NCBI RefSeq assembly: GCF_001889265.1
Contig: NZ_CP018151.1
Coordinates: 2,356,001-2,420,000 of the forward strand
Origin: Microbacterium sp. 1.5R
GTDB taxonomy: Bacteria > Actinomycetota > Actinomycetes > Actinomycetales > Microbacteriaceae
Reading direction: 5' to 3'
DNA: 64,000 nt
Both the position numbers and the translations under genes were made by a program. The notes beneath the pieces are model-generated. The model saw only the letters and a program-made list of their open reading frames with translations. It was not told where the DNA came from and made no database searches. Positions 15,895 through 24,810 of the stretch are shown in pieces (positions within the stretch are counted from its first letter, which is position 1; the number at the start of each line of letters is the position of its first letter).

Positions 15895-17460
15895 TCACGC
15901 GGTCTCGACGAACTCCATCAGTCGCTCGCCCTCATGCTCGAAGATCCGCCCGCCGACGCCGACACCGATCGCGAAGAGCGCCACCCCTGTCGCGAGTCCG
16001 GCCCAGAACGTCGCGGGGGCGAACTGCGATCCCTCGAGCATCGTGAGCACGAGCAGCCAGATGGTCGGCACGCTCACGAGGATCGCTCCGAGGAACGCCG
16101 CAGCAGGACCGTACGCGCCACGCGACGTCGGCCGCTGAGGCTGCTGGAACGGGCTGTCTCCGGGACGCGACACGGCGTACGGCGCGATGACAGAGACGAT
16201 GCTCGAGAAGCCGAGCGCCGACAGCAGCAGGCTGGCCCCGAGGCCGGTGAGGGGCAGAAGGAGACGCCAGTCATCGATCCAGAGCATCGTGAGAGGCACA
16301 GCGATCGCGAGCACGGGAACGGCCACGAGCATCACCGGGACGAGTCGGCCCAGACGATCGGGGATGCCGCGCACGCCGCTCGCCACGTGCGTCCACAGTG
16401 CGGTGGAGTCGTAGGCGACATCGTTGTGCGGCAGCCAGCCGAAGAACAGGGCCATCACCGGAACGGGCACGAGAGCGGCGATCTCGAGCGGCACGCCCGC
16501 GACGAGGAGTGGCAGGACGGACAGCACGCCGGCGATCGGGACCACGATGAGATTCATGATGTAGCGGCGGTCACGCAGCCAGTAGACGAGGCTGCGAGAC
16601 GCGATCGCACCGAAGGCGTTCGACGGAAGCAGGCCGAACCAGCCGAGACCGGAGCGCTCGCGAGAGGCCACAGGACGCTCGGTCGTGGTGAGCAGTCTGC
16701 GAACCAGCCACGACCACACCGCCCAGAGCACCACCGCGGTGAGGAGGGCCACGATCCCGCTGATCCAGTTGCCGGCATCGCCATCCGTCGCGAACGAGAA
16801 CAGGAACCTCGACGATGCGGCGAAAGGGGTGAACCCGATCGTCGCCGTCAGTGCCCCCACTGCGGCGGGGACCTGCCCGTCCCACTTGAGCGAGGCGAGG
16901 AACACGGCCACGGGGAATGCGATCACGATCACGGCCAGCGCGAAGAGGGCGGTGAGCTCGCGCGATCGACGCTCCGGCAGCAGCAGCGCGTTCACCGCCA
17001 TGCCGATACGCGCCGCAAGCACCGTCGAGAACAGGCAGACGACGCTCATCAGCACCGCGATGAACCACGGCGCTCCGAGCCTGATCGCCACGATGCACAC
17101 GCTGATGTTCACAGCGATGAGAGCCAGGCTGGGAACGCTGACCAGTGAGGCGAGCGCGAGGATCCATGGCATCTGCCGCTCGTCGACCCCGAACACGGCG
17201 AATCTGCGGGGATCCAGCTGATCCACGGCACCCACGAGGATGGGACCCACCAGGAATCCCAGGAGCAGTGCCGCGCTGCCGAGGACGATGACCGTGCGCG
17301 CGACAGCGACGGGTGCGTCGTCGAGGCTGAGGATCGCCGCGCAGACCACACCCGTGAGAATCGCCACGACGGCGAGCATGATGAGCGTCCGTACCCGACG
17401 TTCGCCGCGGAGCGATCCGATCAGGAGCGCGGCTCTCAGTCGGAGAACGTGTGCAGCCAC
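15895..17460 (-). CDS. ABC-2-like multi-pass membrane permease
   Basis: 521 residues with about twelve hydrophobic segments and no soluble domain. It starts inside the 3' end of the upstream ATPase gene (25-base overlap), so the two form one exporter. The sequence is not close to a named exporter; features include LRDRRYIMNLIVVPIAG in the middle and PYAVSRPGDSPFQQP late in the protein. The latter resembles permeases encoded next to ABC-2 ATPases in Actinobacteria. The cargo is unknown. Confidence 0.8.
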   Translation of the reverse strand: MAAHVLRLRAALLIGSLRGERRVRTLIMLAVVAILTGVVCAAILSLDDAPVAVARTVIVLGSAALLLGFLVGPILVGAVDQLDPRRFAVFGVDERQMPWILALASLVSVPSLALIAVNISVCIVAIRLGAPWFIAVLMSVVCLFSTVLAARIGMAVNALLLPERRSRELTALFALAVIVIAFPVAVFLASLKWDGQVPAAVGALTATIGFTPFAASSRFLFSFATDGDAGNWISGIVALLTAVVLWAVWSWLVRRLLTTTERPVASRERSGLGWFGLLPSNAFGAIASRSLVYWLRDRRYIMNLIVVPIAGVLSVLPLLVAGVPLEIAALVPVPVMALFFGWLPHNDVAYDSTALWTHVASGVRGIPDRLGRLVPVMLVAVPVLAIAVPLTMLWIDDWRLLLPLTGLGASLLLSALGFSSIVSVIAPYAVSRPGDSPFQQPQRPTSRGAYGPAAAFLGAILVSVPTIWLLVLTMLEGSQFAPATFWAGLATGVALFAIGVGVGGRIFEHEGERLMEFVETA

Positions 17461-19187
17461 TCGAGCCCCTCCACCTCGCCGATGCCACCGGACAGCTCGA
17501 CGAACCGCGCTTCGAGCGTCTGGCCTGCGCGGACCTCGTCGATGGTGCCCTCGGCGAGCACTTCTCCCCCGACGATGATCGCGACGCGCGAGCAGACCCG
17601 CTCGACGAGATCCATCCCGTGGCTCGAGAGCACCACCGTTCCGCCGTGCGCGACATAGGCGCGCAGAATGTCGAGGATGACCGCGGAGGACACCGGATCG
17701 ACGGCCTCGAACGGCTCATCGAGCACCAGGACCCTCGGCGAGTGGATCATGGCTCCCGCGAGCATGATCTTCTTGGTCATACCGGCCGAATAGTCGGAGA
17801 CGACGCGATTGAGCGCCTCTCCGAGATCGAATGCGCGCGCGAGATCGGCGACGCGCTTCTCGATGACCGCCGAGGCGAGCCCCCGCAGGAGCCCGTAGTA
17901 GTAGAGCAGCTGCCGCCCGGTGAGTCGATCGAACGTGCGGAGCCGGTCGGGCAGCACACCCATCATGCGTTTCGCGGCAAGAGGCTTCGCCGACTGATCG
18001 ATGCCGCAGATCACGATGTCGCCTGCATCGGCGCGCAGCAGCCCGGCGACGATCGACAGGGTCGTCGTCTTGCCGGCGCCGTTGGGACCGACGATGCCGT
18101 AGAACGAACCTGCAGGCACCGTCAGGTCGATGCCGTTGACCGCGGTGTGATCCCCGAAGTTCTTGACGAGGCCCCGAATGCGGATGGCCTCCGCACCGGA
18201 GGCCGCCTCGACTCCGGTGACAGCCTCCTCGGTCGCGTCCGCATCGGACACCGGCTCGGAGATCTCGGATGTCGTGCTCTCGTCGGCGGATGCCGTTTCT
18301 GCAGACGCGGTGGCGTCGGCGACGTCCGCCGTCGCGTCGTCGACCGGCGTGGCGTCGTCGACCGGCGTGGCGTCGTCGACCGGCGTGGCGTCGTCGACCG
18401 GCGTGGCGTCGACAACCGGTGCGACGTCGTTCATAGGAGTCTCCTCCGCCGGAGCAGGCAGATCTGTCTTCGCCCCCTCGGCTGCAGCCTCAGGCTCGTC
18501 TCCCTGAACGTGGGCAGGAGCCGGCATCTCGATCTCGATCGCCGCTTCGCTCTCGACCTGAGCGTCCGCCTCTGCCTCGGCCTCGGCCTTGGCCTTGGCC
18601 GCAGCAGCCTTCGCGGCAGCTGTCTTCGCCGCAGCGGCCTTCGCGGCCGCGGCCTTGGCCGCCGTGGTCTTCGCCGCGGAAGTGCGTGCTGCGGACTTCG
18701 CCGACGCGCTCTTCTCCACCGCAGCCTTGGCGGCGACCGTCTTCGCCGCGGCCGCCCTGGCTGCCGGAGTGGATCCCTGCGCGGCTGAGGTCTTCGCAGC
18801 AGCGGTCTTGGCCGCAGCCGTCTTCGCGGCGGTGGTCCTCGCAGCGGTGGTCTTGGCAGCAGCGGATCGCGCCGATGACGTCTTCGCCGCAGCCGCGCGA
18901 GTGGTCGTGTCGCGGGTCGCGTTCTTGGCGGCAGTCGTGCGAGCGGCGGTGGTCTTTTTCGATGCCGCCGATCGCGGAGCGCCGCTCTCGGTGGTCCGGT
19001 CGATCTTCAGCGCCGGTTCTGCGACCACCTCGACGGTGACCGCGGCCTTGTCCGCCGCAGCTTTGGAGGGAACGCGGGCTCCACTCGTCTTCTTGGCAGG
19101 CGTCGTGCGAGCGGAAGTCTTCTTCGGGGCGGCGGGCGTGGCGTCGACCGCCTGAGCAGCGGGATCGTCGGGGGAAGAAGCAGTCAC
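17436..19187 (-). CDS. ABC transporter ATPase with long histone-H1-like N-terminal tail
   Basis: 583 residues, about twice the usual ATPase length. Residues 1-210 are Ala/Lys/Thr-rich repeats of the form AAAKTA, like histone H1 or mycobacterial HupB tails. Residues 210-330 are acidic and include four exact copies of a six-residue VDDATP unit. The ABC domain (about 335-583) has Walker A GPNGAGKTTT, signature YSAGMTKKI (SxG instead of SGG), Walker B VLVLDEPF and switch SSHG. It energises the overlapping permease. The start is the ATG at 19185-19187. The tail may bind nucleic acid, membrane or polyphosphate; that is inference. Confidence 0.85.
   Translation of the reverse strand: MTASSPDDPAAQAVDATPAAPKKTSARTTPAKKTSGARVPSKAAADKAAVTVEVVAEPALKIDRTTESGAPRSAASKKTTAARTTAAKNATRDTTTRAAAAKTSSARSAAAKTTAARTTAAKTAAAKTAAAKTSAAQGSTPAARAAAAKTVAAKAAVEKSASAKSAARTSAAKTTAAKAAAAKAAAAKTAAAKAAAAKAKAEAEAEADAQVESEAAIEIEMPAPAHVQGDEPEAAAEGAKTDLPAPAEETPMNDVAPVVDATPVDDATPVDDATPVDDATPVDDATADVADATASAETASADESTTSEISEPVSDADATEEAVTGVEAASGAEAIRIRGLVKNFGDHTAVNGIDLTVPAGSFYGIVGPNGAGKTTTLSIVAGLLRADAGDIVICGIDQSAKPLAAKRMMGVLPDRLRTFDRLTGRQLLYYYGLLRGLASAVIEKRVADLARAFDLGEALNRVVSDYSAGMTKKIMLAGAMIHSPRVLVLDEPFEAVDPVSSAVILDILRAYVAHGGTVVLSSHGMDLVERVCSRVAIIVGGEVLAEGTIDEVRAGQTLEARFVELSGGIGEVEGLEWLHTFSD
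18334..18405 (+). repeat. Four exact tandem copies of an 18-bp unit
   Basis: The unit GCGTCGTCGACCGGCGTG is repeated four times without change, then begins a fifth, diverged copy. It lies inside the ATPase gene and encodes the repeated Val-Asp-Asp-Ala-Thr-Pro of the acidic linker. Unit length is a multiple of three, so copy-number change would keep the frame. Confidence 0.95.
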
Positions 19188-19363
19188 CGTCCTACGGTAT
19201 CAACGGGGGCAGGATTTCTTCGGGTCACCGCAACATTTCGCCGACCTGGTGAACCCGTTGGACATTTCACTCAGGATCTGGACGAATCTGAGTGTTGGGT
19301 GTGTACTGGATCACGAATTGGCCACAGCGATGTCAACCCCCGCGGGTTCTCAGGCGGGATCGC

Positions 19364-19409
19364 TAGCATGGCTCTCGGCACGACGAAGTGTCCGGTCGGT
19401 GAACCGACC
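19364..19409 (+). promoter_or_regulatory. Promoter and 5'-leader hairpin of the nucleotidyltransferase gene
   Basis: TAGCAT -10-like box (19364-19369), then in the leader a perfect 7-bp stem with a two-base loop, GGTCGGT/ACCGACC (19394-19409). The remainder of the 250-base gap (19188-19438) shows no gene. Confidence 0.4.
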
Positions 19410-19438
19410 ATGAACACATACTTCATTTAGGAGCACTC

Positions 19439-20131
19439 GTGACTCTTCAGACCGTCATCCTCGCAGCAGGCATGGGCTCACGCCTCGGCCGCGCGCTGCC
19501 GAAGCCGCTCACGGAGTTGAGCGACGGCCGCACGATCATGCGCCAGCAGCACGACAACATCCGCGCCGCCTTCGGATCGGACGCCCGCATCACCGCCGTC
19601 GTCGGGTACCGCGCAGAGACCATCATCGAGGCGTTCCCGAACGTCAATTACGTGCACAACGAGCGCTACGACGAGACCAACACGTCGAAGAGCCTGTTGC
19701 GCGCTCTCGGCGCCACCGGCAAGTCGGGCGTGCTCTGGATGAACGGCGACGTGGTGTTCGACCCGATGATCCTGGGCCGCGCTGCGGCGTACATCGAGCG
19801 CGACCAGTCCTTCGTCACGGTGAACACCTCCAAAGTCAGCGACGAGGAGGTGAAGTACACGGTCACGGCCGAGGGCTTCATCAACGAGCTGTCGAAGACC
19901 GTCAAGGGCGGTCTCGGTGAGGCTGTGGGCATCAACTACATCTCCTCCGCAGACAAGAAGGCGTTCATGCGCCAGTTGCAGCGCGTCGAAGACCAGGACT
20001 ACTTCGAGCGCGGCCTCGAGCTCGCGATCGCCGAAGACGGCCTGCTCCTCGAGCCGATGGACGTCTCCGATCTCTACGCGGTCGAGGTCGACTTCGCCGA
20101 GGACCTCGAGCGGGCGAACCTGTTCGTCTGA
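19439..20131 (+). CDS. LicC-like sugar/choline-phosphate nucleotidyltransferase
   Basis: 230 residues. NTP-transferase fold with the nucleotide-binding signature ILAAGMGSRLG...LPKPL (7-24), NTSKSLLRAL and the metal-binding Asp in MNGDVVFD. C-terminal D-x-x-x-DLYAVEVDF is typical of LicC/SpsI-like enzymes that activate phosphocholine or a sugar phosphate with CTP or another NTP. It starts at GTG with AGGAG at 19429-19433 and ends in a clear terminator, so it is a single-gene unit. No choline kinase or lic genes are nearby, so the substrate is uncertain. Confidence 0.85.
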   Translation: MTLQTVILAAGMGSRLGRALPKPLTELSDGRTIMRQQHDNIRAAFGSDARITAVVGYRAETIIEAFPNVNYVHNERYDETNTSKSLLRALGATGKSGVLWMNGDVVFDPMILGRAAAYIERDQSFVTVNTSKVSDEEVKYTVTAEGFINELSKTVKGGLGEAVGINYISSADKKAFMRQLQRVEDQDYFERGLELAIAEDGLLLEPMDVSDLYAVEVDFAEDLERANLFV

Positions 20132-20141
20132 TCGCCTTCCA

Positions 20142-20185
20142 CGAAAGCCCGGCCCCGTCAAGGGAGCCGGGCTTTCGGCTTTTTC
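20142..20185 (+). terminator. Rho-independent terminator
   Basis: 12-bp perfect stem CGAAAGCCCGGC (20142-20153) with GCCGGGCTTTCG (20166-20177), followed by GCTTTTT. Confidence 0.92.
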
Positions 20186-20199
20186 GCGGCCTGGCTTCC

Positions 20200-20205
20200 T
20201 AGGAT
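20200..20205 (+). promoter_or_regulatory. Leaderless -10 box (TAGGAT)
   Basis: TAGGAT, six bases before the ATG at 20212, just after the preceding terminator. Confidence 0.6.
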
Positions 20206-20211
20206 CGATCC

Positions 20212-21186
20212 ATGGCCCCCAAGGTGCACAAGATCCACTCCCTCCCCGACGACGCCGCGTGGGACAGGGGGGTGCCGCCCGTCGGCTCGGCCGAGCATCC
20301 GCTGATGGTTCGCGGGCTGGACCGCGTTCTCGCAATCCAGCGCCCGCTCGTGCTGGCGCACATCCGCAGCATCCGCCTGCGCAACCCGCACGCTTCGCCC
20401 GAGCAGATCATCCGCATCCTCGAGCGGCGCTATCTCGCGGCGGTGACCACGGGCGGCGCGGCGGTCGGAGCGACCGCCGTCGTGCCGGGGATCGGCACCG
20501 GCATCACGCTCGCCCTCTCCGGAGTCGAGACGGTGGGCTTCGTCGAATCGACGGCGCTCTTCGCGCAGTCCGTCGCAGAGGTCCATGGCATCGCGGTGTC
20601 GAACCCCGACCGGGCCCGCGCGCTGGTGATGACCCTCATGCTCGGCAAGGAGGGCGTGGCCCTCGTCGGACAGCTGGCAGGCGAGGCCACCGGCCGCGGC
20701 GGCTCGAGGTCGTCGTACTGGGGCGAGATGGTGACGAAGTCGTTGCCGCGCGCTGCCGTCGGCCCCCTCGTGGATCGACTGAAGAGCATGTTCGTGAAGC
20801 AGTTCGCGGCGAAGGGCGGTGCCTCGTTCATCGGGAAGGCACTGCCGTTCGGCGTCGGCGCGGCCGTCGGAGGCGCGGGCAACCACATTCTCGGACGCCG
20901 CGTGCTGACGACGTCGCACCACGCATTCGGAGCGGCACCTCTGGACATGCCGCTCGAGCTGGAGCCCGTCGCCGGCGCAGAGAAGATGGAGCTGCGAATG
21001 CTGCACGGTGCCCAGTTCGTCGGGGGCGCCGTGGCCGGAGCGGCCGGATCGGCGGTCCGCGGCGTCGGCTGGGCGGGACGCAAGATCGCGTCGGTCGGAC
21101 GTGGCCGCAACAAGGACGTCGGCGAGATCGAGCAGGCCGGCACCCACGACCTGCCGGGCACGCTCGGTGCCGAACACCGCGAGTGA
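20212..21186 (+). CDS. Glycine-rich hydrophobic protein of unknown function (weak EcsC resemblance)
   Basis: 324 residues, not confidently recognised. The N-terminal 80 residues are soluble and helical. They are followed by hydrophobic Gly/Ala-rich stretches (TTGGAAVGATAVVPGIGTG near 85-103, and IGKALPFGVGAAVGGAGNHI near 205-224). The layout of helices and glycine stretches recalls EcsC-type membrane-associated proteins, but no signature residue proves it. The C-terminus is charged. A terminator and leaderless promoter precede it. Confidence 0.7.
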   Translation: MAPKVHKIHSLPDDAAWDRGVPPVGSAEHPLMVRGLDRVLAIQRPLVLAHIRSIRLRNPHASPEQIIRILERRYLAAVTTGGAAVGATAVVPGIGTGITLALSGVETVGFVESTALFAQSVAEVHGIAVSNPDRARALVMTLMLGKEGVALVGQLAGEATGRGGSRSSYWGEMVTKSLPRAAVGPLVDRLKSMFVKQFAAKGGASFIGKALPFGVGAAVGGAGNHILGRRVLTTSHHAFGAAPLDMPLELEPVAGAEKMELRMLHGAQFVGGAVAGAAGSAVRGVGWAGRKIASVGRGRNKDVGEIEQAGTHDLPGTLGAEHRE

Positions 21187-21281
21187 CGGCCGCCCTCGGG
21201 ACACGCGGGGTTCACGAGAGCCGCCAAAGGATCTGACGACCCGTTGTAGCGAGCATCCAACGGACGGGGCCACCGCGACGA

Positions 21282-21287
21282 TAGGGT
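21282..21287 (+). promoter_or_regulatory. Leaderless -10 box (TAGGGT) of the carboxylase beta gene
   Basis: TAGGGT, seven bases before the GTG at 21295. It favours that start over the in-frame GTG at 21286, which overlaps the box. Confidence 0.6.
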
Positions 21288-21294
21288 GGAATCC

Positions 21295-22884
21295 GTGACG
21301 GACAAGCCCGAACTCTCGACCACCGCCGGCAGAATCGCAGACCTCCGCGCTCGCTACAACGAAGCCGTTGTCGACGCCGAGAAGGTCGCGCAGGAGAAGC
21401 AGCACGCCAAGGGCAAGATGACCGCCCGCGAGCGCATCGAACTGCTCGTCGACCCCGGAAGCTTCGTCGAGTTCGACGAGTACGTGCGCCATCGCACCAC
21501 CGCGTTCGGCATGGATCGCAACCGGCCCTTCGGCGATTCCGTCGTGACGGGTGTGGGCACGATCCACGGCCGCACGGTCGCGGTGTACTCGCAGGACTTC
21601 ACCACGTTCGGCGGATCTCTCGGCGAGGTCTCCGGCGACAAGATCATCAAGATCATGGAGTTCGCGCTGTCGGGCGGTATGCCGATCATCGGCATCCTCG
21701 ACTCCGGCGGAGCCCGGATCCAGGAGGGCGTGCTCGCCCTCAGCAAGTACGGCGAGATCTTCCGCCTGAACACTCGGTCGTCGGGGGTCATCCCGCAGAT
21801 CTCGATCATCATGGGTCCCGCCGCCGGTGGAGCCGTCTACGGCCCCGCTCTGACGGACTTCGTGATCATGGTCGACAAGACCAGCCAGATGTTCGTGACC
21901 GGTCCGGACGTCATCAAGACGGTCACCGGCGAGGACGTCGGCATGGAGGAGCTCGGAGGAGCCCTCACGCACAACACTCGCTCGGGTGTCGCGCACTACC
22001 TCGCCGAGGACGAGGACGACGCGATCGACTACGCCCGCACGCTCCTCGGCTTCCTCCCCGACAACAACATGGCGGAGATCCCCGCGTACGAGAGCGGCTT
22101 CGAGTGGGAGACCACGGATGCCGATCGCTCTCTGAACACGATCATCCCCGACTCCCCCAATCAGCCGTACGACATCCACACGGTCATCGAGCACGTCGTC
22201 GACGCGGGAGACTTCATCGAGGTCCAGCCGCTTTTCGCGCCGAACATCGTGATCGGCTTCGGCCGGGTCGAAGGGCGCTCGGTCGGGATCATCGCCAATC
22301 AGCCGTCCCAGATGGCCGGAACGCTCAACATCGAGGCGGGCGAGAAGGCCAGCCGATTCGTGCGGTTCTGCGACGCGTTCTCGATCCCGATCGTCACGCT
22401 CGTCGACGTGCCCGGGTACCTCCCCGGTACCGATCAGGAGTGGACCGGCGTGATCCGCCGCGGCGCCAAGCTCATCTACGCCTACGCGGAAGCGACCGTG
22501 CCGCTGGTCACGGTCATCCTGCGCAAGGCCTACGGCGGCGCCTACATCGTGATGGGATCGAAGCAGCTGGGCGCCGATGTCAACCTCGCCTGGCCGACGG
22601 CGGAGATCGCCGTGATGGGCGGCCAGGGTGCGGTCAACATCCTCTACCGCGGCGAGATCAAGCGTGCCGAAGAGGCCGGCGAGGACGTCGCCGCCGTGCG
22701 CACGCGGCTCGCGAACGAATACACCTACAGCGTGACCTCGCCGTTCCTCGCCGCCGAACGCGGCGAGATCGACGGCATCATCGAACCGGCGAACACCCGA
22801 GTCTCGATCGCCAAGGCGCTCCGAGCCCTCCGCGGGAAGCGCGCCGAGCTGCCCCCCAAGAAGCACGGGAACATCCCGCTGTGA
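21295..22884 (+). CDS. Acyl-CoA carboxylase beta (carboxyltransferase) subunit, propionyl-CoA type
   Basis: 529 residues. It transfers carboxyl from biotin to acetyl/propionyl-CoA in fatty-acid or methylmalonyl-CoA synthesis. The N-terminal half has [11 protein letters not shown] and [14 protein letters not shown] (oxyanion hole), and the C-terminal half [13 protein letters not shown] and [14 protein letters not shown]. It is full length for AccD5/PccB. The epsilon subunit gene starts in its last four bases. The biotin-bearing alpha subunit is encoded 7 kb downstream (29710). Confidence 0.96.
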   Translation: MTDKPELSTTAGRIADLRARYNEAVVDAEKVAQEKQHAKGKMTARERIELLVDPGSFVEFDEYVRHRTTAFGMDRNRPFGDSVVTGVGTIHGRTVAVYSQDFTTFGGSLGEVSGDKIIKIMEFALSGGMPIIGILDSGGARIQEGVLALSKYGEIFRLNTRSSGVIPQISIIMGPAAGGAVYGPALTDFVIMVDKTSQMFVTGPDVIKTVTGEDVGMEELGGALTHNTRSGVAHYLAEDEDDAIDYARTLLGFLPDNNMAEIPAYESGFEWETTDADRSLNTIIPDSPNQPYDIHTVIEHVVDAGDFIEVQPLFAPNIVIGFGRVEGRSVGIIANQPSQMAGTLNIEAGEKASRFVRFCDAFSIPIVTLVDVPGYLPGTDQEWTGVIRRGAKLIYAYAEATVPLVTVILRKAYGGAYIVMGSKQLGADVNLAWPTAEIAVMGGQGAVNILYRGEIKRAEEAGEDVAAVRTRLANEYTYSVTSPFLAAERGEIDGIIEPANTRVSIAKALRALRGKRAELPPKKHGNIPL

Positions 22885-23114
22885 CCGAGCCCGCGACGTC
22901 GGACGAGCGCCAGCTCCCGACGATGGAGATCACCCGGGGCGTTGCGACCGAGGAGGAGCTCGCCGCTCTCATCGCCGTGGTGAGCGACGCCTACTCGCAG
23001 GAGGCGGCGGATGCCGTGGCCGAGGAGCCTCGCGTATCGGCGTGGGCCCGCACCCAGCGACCGCTGCGACGCGCACTGCGACGAGACATCCCGTGGGGCC
23101 GCTTCGCACGCTGA
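22881..23114 (+). CDS. Acyl-CoA carboxylase epsilon subunit
   Basis: 77 residues. The start is GTG at 22881, overlapping the beta-subunit stop by four bases (GTGA). [18 protein letters not shown] is the family core (ACC epsilon), and the C-terminus ends in an Arg-rich stretch. Such subunits are actinobacterial accessory proteins that stabilise the alpha-beta carboxylase complex. The 198 bases after it contain only an imperfect long inverted repeat and a short palindrome. Confidence 0.88.
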   Translation: MTEPATSDERQLPTMEITRGVATEEELAALIAVVSDAYSQEAADAVAEEPRVSAWARTQRPLRRALRRDIPWGRFAR

Positions 23115-23312
23115 CGCCCTCGCATCGGAGAGTCTGCGAGACCCGGAGCCCCCCAGCTACCGGGCCACGCAGACGACCCTCCGATTGATGCGGGGCCGTC
23201 GCCCCTGGCACCTGTAAACCCCAGACGGCGCATCTCTTCGATAATACATCGACTGGAGTAATCACTGAGTGCGCTCCAACCGATATACCGGTATGCGAAT
23301 TGATGGCTCCGT

Positions 23313-24545
23313 TCAATCCTCGAGGTAGAGGTCGGATGCTCGAGGCGTGAGCACCGCGTCGAGCACGACGCAGGCGGCCCCCACGGCACCGACATCCTCT
23401 CCCACCACCGCGCTGTCGACGCGCAAGGCCCGAACCGACCTCGTCGCACTGCGACGGTTCAGCTGCTCTGGGATCTCGCGCAGATAGACCTCGGACAGAG
23501 GGGCGCAGAACGGCCCGCCGAGCACCACACGATCGACATCGAGGATGTTCGTGAGCACCGAGATCAGCACTGCCAGATGTTCGGCAGAGCGACGCAGAAC
23601 GCCCAGCGCGCGGATCTCGCCCGCGGAAGCGAGCTCGCACAGACGGGCGAACCGCTCCTCCACTCCGCGCGCACCTCCGTCGTCCGGCTCATCGCGGAAC
23701 ACCCCGGCCGCCTCCGCCTGCTCGACGATCGCCTGCGGGGTGCATACCACTTCGACGCATCCTCGCGAGCCGCACGCGCAGGGCGGCCCGTCTGGGTCGA
23801 CCATGATGTGGCCGATCTCGCCGAAGTTGTGGGTGCTGCCTGTGACCACAACCCCCTCACGCGCTGCGGCGGCCCCGAGCCCCGTGCCGAGGTAGACGAA
23901 CAGGAACGAGTCCTCGGCTGTCGCGGAGCCGGTCCACAGCTCCCCCACTGCGGCGGCAGTGGTGTCCTTCTCCAGCGTGACTTCGAAGCCCGTCGCTTCT
24001 GCGAGAACGGAACGCAGCGGCACCCGATGCCATCCGTCGAGCTTCGGGGGGTCCACCACCGTGCCCTTCGCCGCGTCGAGCGGCCCGGGGGCAGCGACGC
24101 CGACCCCGGCGACGAGTGCGCGATCGATGCCGGCCTCGTCGACGAGGCCATCGATCGTCTGCGCCATCGTCTCGACGATGCGGTGCGGGTCCCGGTCGTG
24201 CGTGCGCACGACTCGTCGTGCGATCACCGCACCGGACATGTTCAGCAGCACGAAGGTGATCACCGACGGGTCGAGATGCACCCCCACCGAGAAACGACTC
24301 TCCGCGACCAGGCGCAGCGTGACTCGCGGCTTGCCGGGCCCGTTGATGGTCCGCCCTGCTTCGGTGATCAGCCCCTCGTCGAGAAGGCGACGGGTGATGT
24401 TCGTGATCGTCTGCGCCGAGAGGCCGGTCGCATCGACGAGCTCGATCCGGCTGAGTCCCTCTCCGGACCGGCGGATGGCCTCGAGGATCACGGACTGGTT
24501 GAAGTCACCCATGCGGGGGAGATTGGTTCCGCGACGCATTCCCAT
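23313..24545 (-). CDS. ROK-family transcriptional regulator
   Basis: 410 residues. N-terminal winged HTH (about 14-75: ILEAIRRSGEGLSRIELVDATGLS, in two helices, plus TITNITRRLL) is joined to a ROK sugar-kinase-like domain. The ROK zinc motif CACGSRGCVEV and phosphate-binding GTGLGAAAA are present. It is a sugar-responsive repressor of the NagC/XylR type. No sugar transport operon adjoins it, so its ligand and targets are unknown. The ATG at 24543-24545 is one of two close candidates (also the Met three codons in). Confidence 0.92.
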   Translation of the reverse strand: MGMRRGTNLPRMGDFNQSVILEAIRRSGEGLSRIELVDATGLSAQTITNITRRLLDEGLITEAGRTINGPGKPRVTLRLVAESRFSVGVHLDPSVITFVLLNMSGAVIARRVVRTHDRDPHRIVETMAQTIDGLVDEAGIDRALVAGVGVAAPGPLDAAKGTVVDPPKLDGWHRVPLRSVLAEATGFEVTLEKDTTAAAVGELWTGSATAEDSFLFVYLGTGLGAAAAREGVVVTGSTHNFGEIGHIMVDPDGPPCACGSRGCVEVVCTPQAIVEQAEAAGVFRDEPDDGGARGVEERFARLCELASAGEIRALGVLRRSAEHLAVLISVLTNILDVDRVVLGGPFCAPLSEVYLREIPEQLNRRSATRSVRALRVDSAVVGEDVGAVGAACVVLDAVLTPRASDLYLED

Positions 24546-24719
24546 GCCTCATCATCTCGCACCGGCGTCGATTCCGTGTCCCCCAAAATACCTACAGACA
24601 ACGACTTGACTAACCATGAGACTGAGTAAGACGCTTCGCGTTCGGCTGGTCTCTCTGTCCCAGGGTAGATAGACGCAGACCGGCCACCAGCGGACGGTTT
24701 TCGGGTAACTGGTCCGCAT

Positions 24720-24752
24720 GGCGAGGGGCTGGCGGATTCGCCGCCCCTCGCC
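24720..24752 (-). terminator. Hairpin downstream of the sensor-like membrane gene
   Basis: Stem GGCGAGGGG (24720-24728) with CCCCTCGCC (24744-24752), extended by GGCG/CGCC around a GATT loop. It lacks a clear T tract. The rest of the 265-base gap (24546-24810) holds no gene I can support. Confidence 0.5.
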
Positions 24753-24810
24753 CACTCTGTCTGACCTCGACTCTGACCCCCTCCCCCGGCCAGAGCCGAG
24801 GACAGGGGCC

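Noticed and set aside
18334..18405. Tandem repeat read as a CRISPR array
   Set aside because: The copies are directly adjacent without spacers and lie within a coding frame.
20158..22866. Very long minus-strand frame (about 900 codons) opposite the carboxylase beta gene
   Set aside because: Arg/Asp/Val-rich translation with no family motif; it is the antisense of conserved coding sequence, as are many long frames in this GC-rich window.
23115..23312. Imperfect inverted repeat and the ATACCGGTAT palindrome (23285-23294) as a small RNA or operator
   Set aside because: Pairing is interrupted, no promoter or T tract is clear, and the palindrome is short enough to occur by chance.
24604..24628. 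TTGACTAA and CTGAGTAA as -35/-10 or operator repeats for the ROK gene
   Set aside because: Spacing is wrong for a promoter on either strand and the two copies differ; left as possible only.
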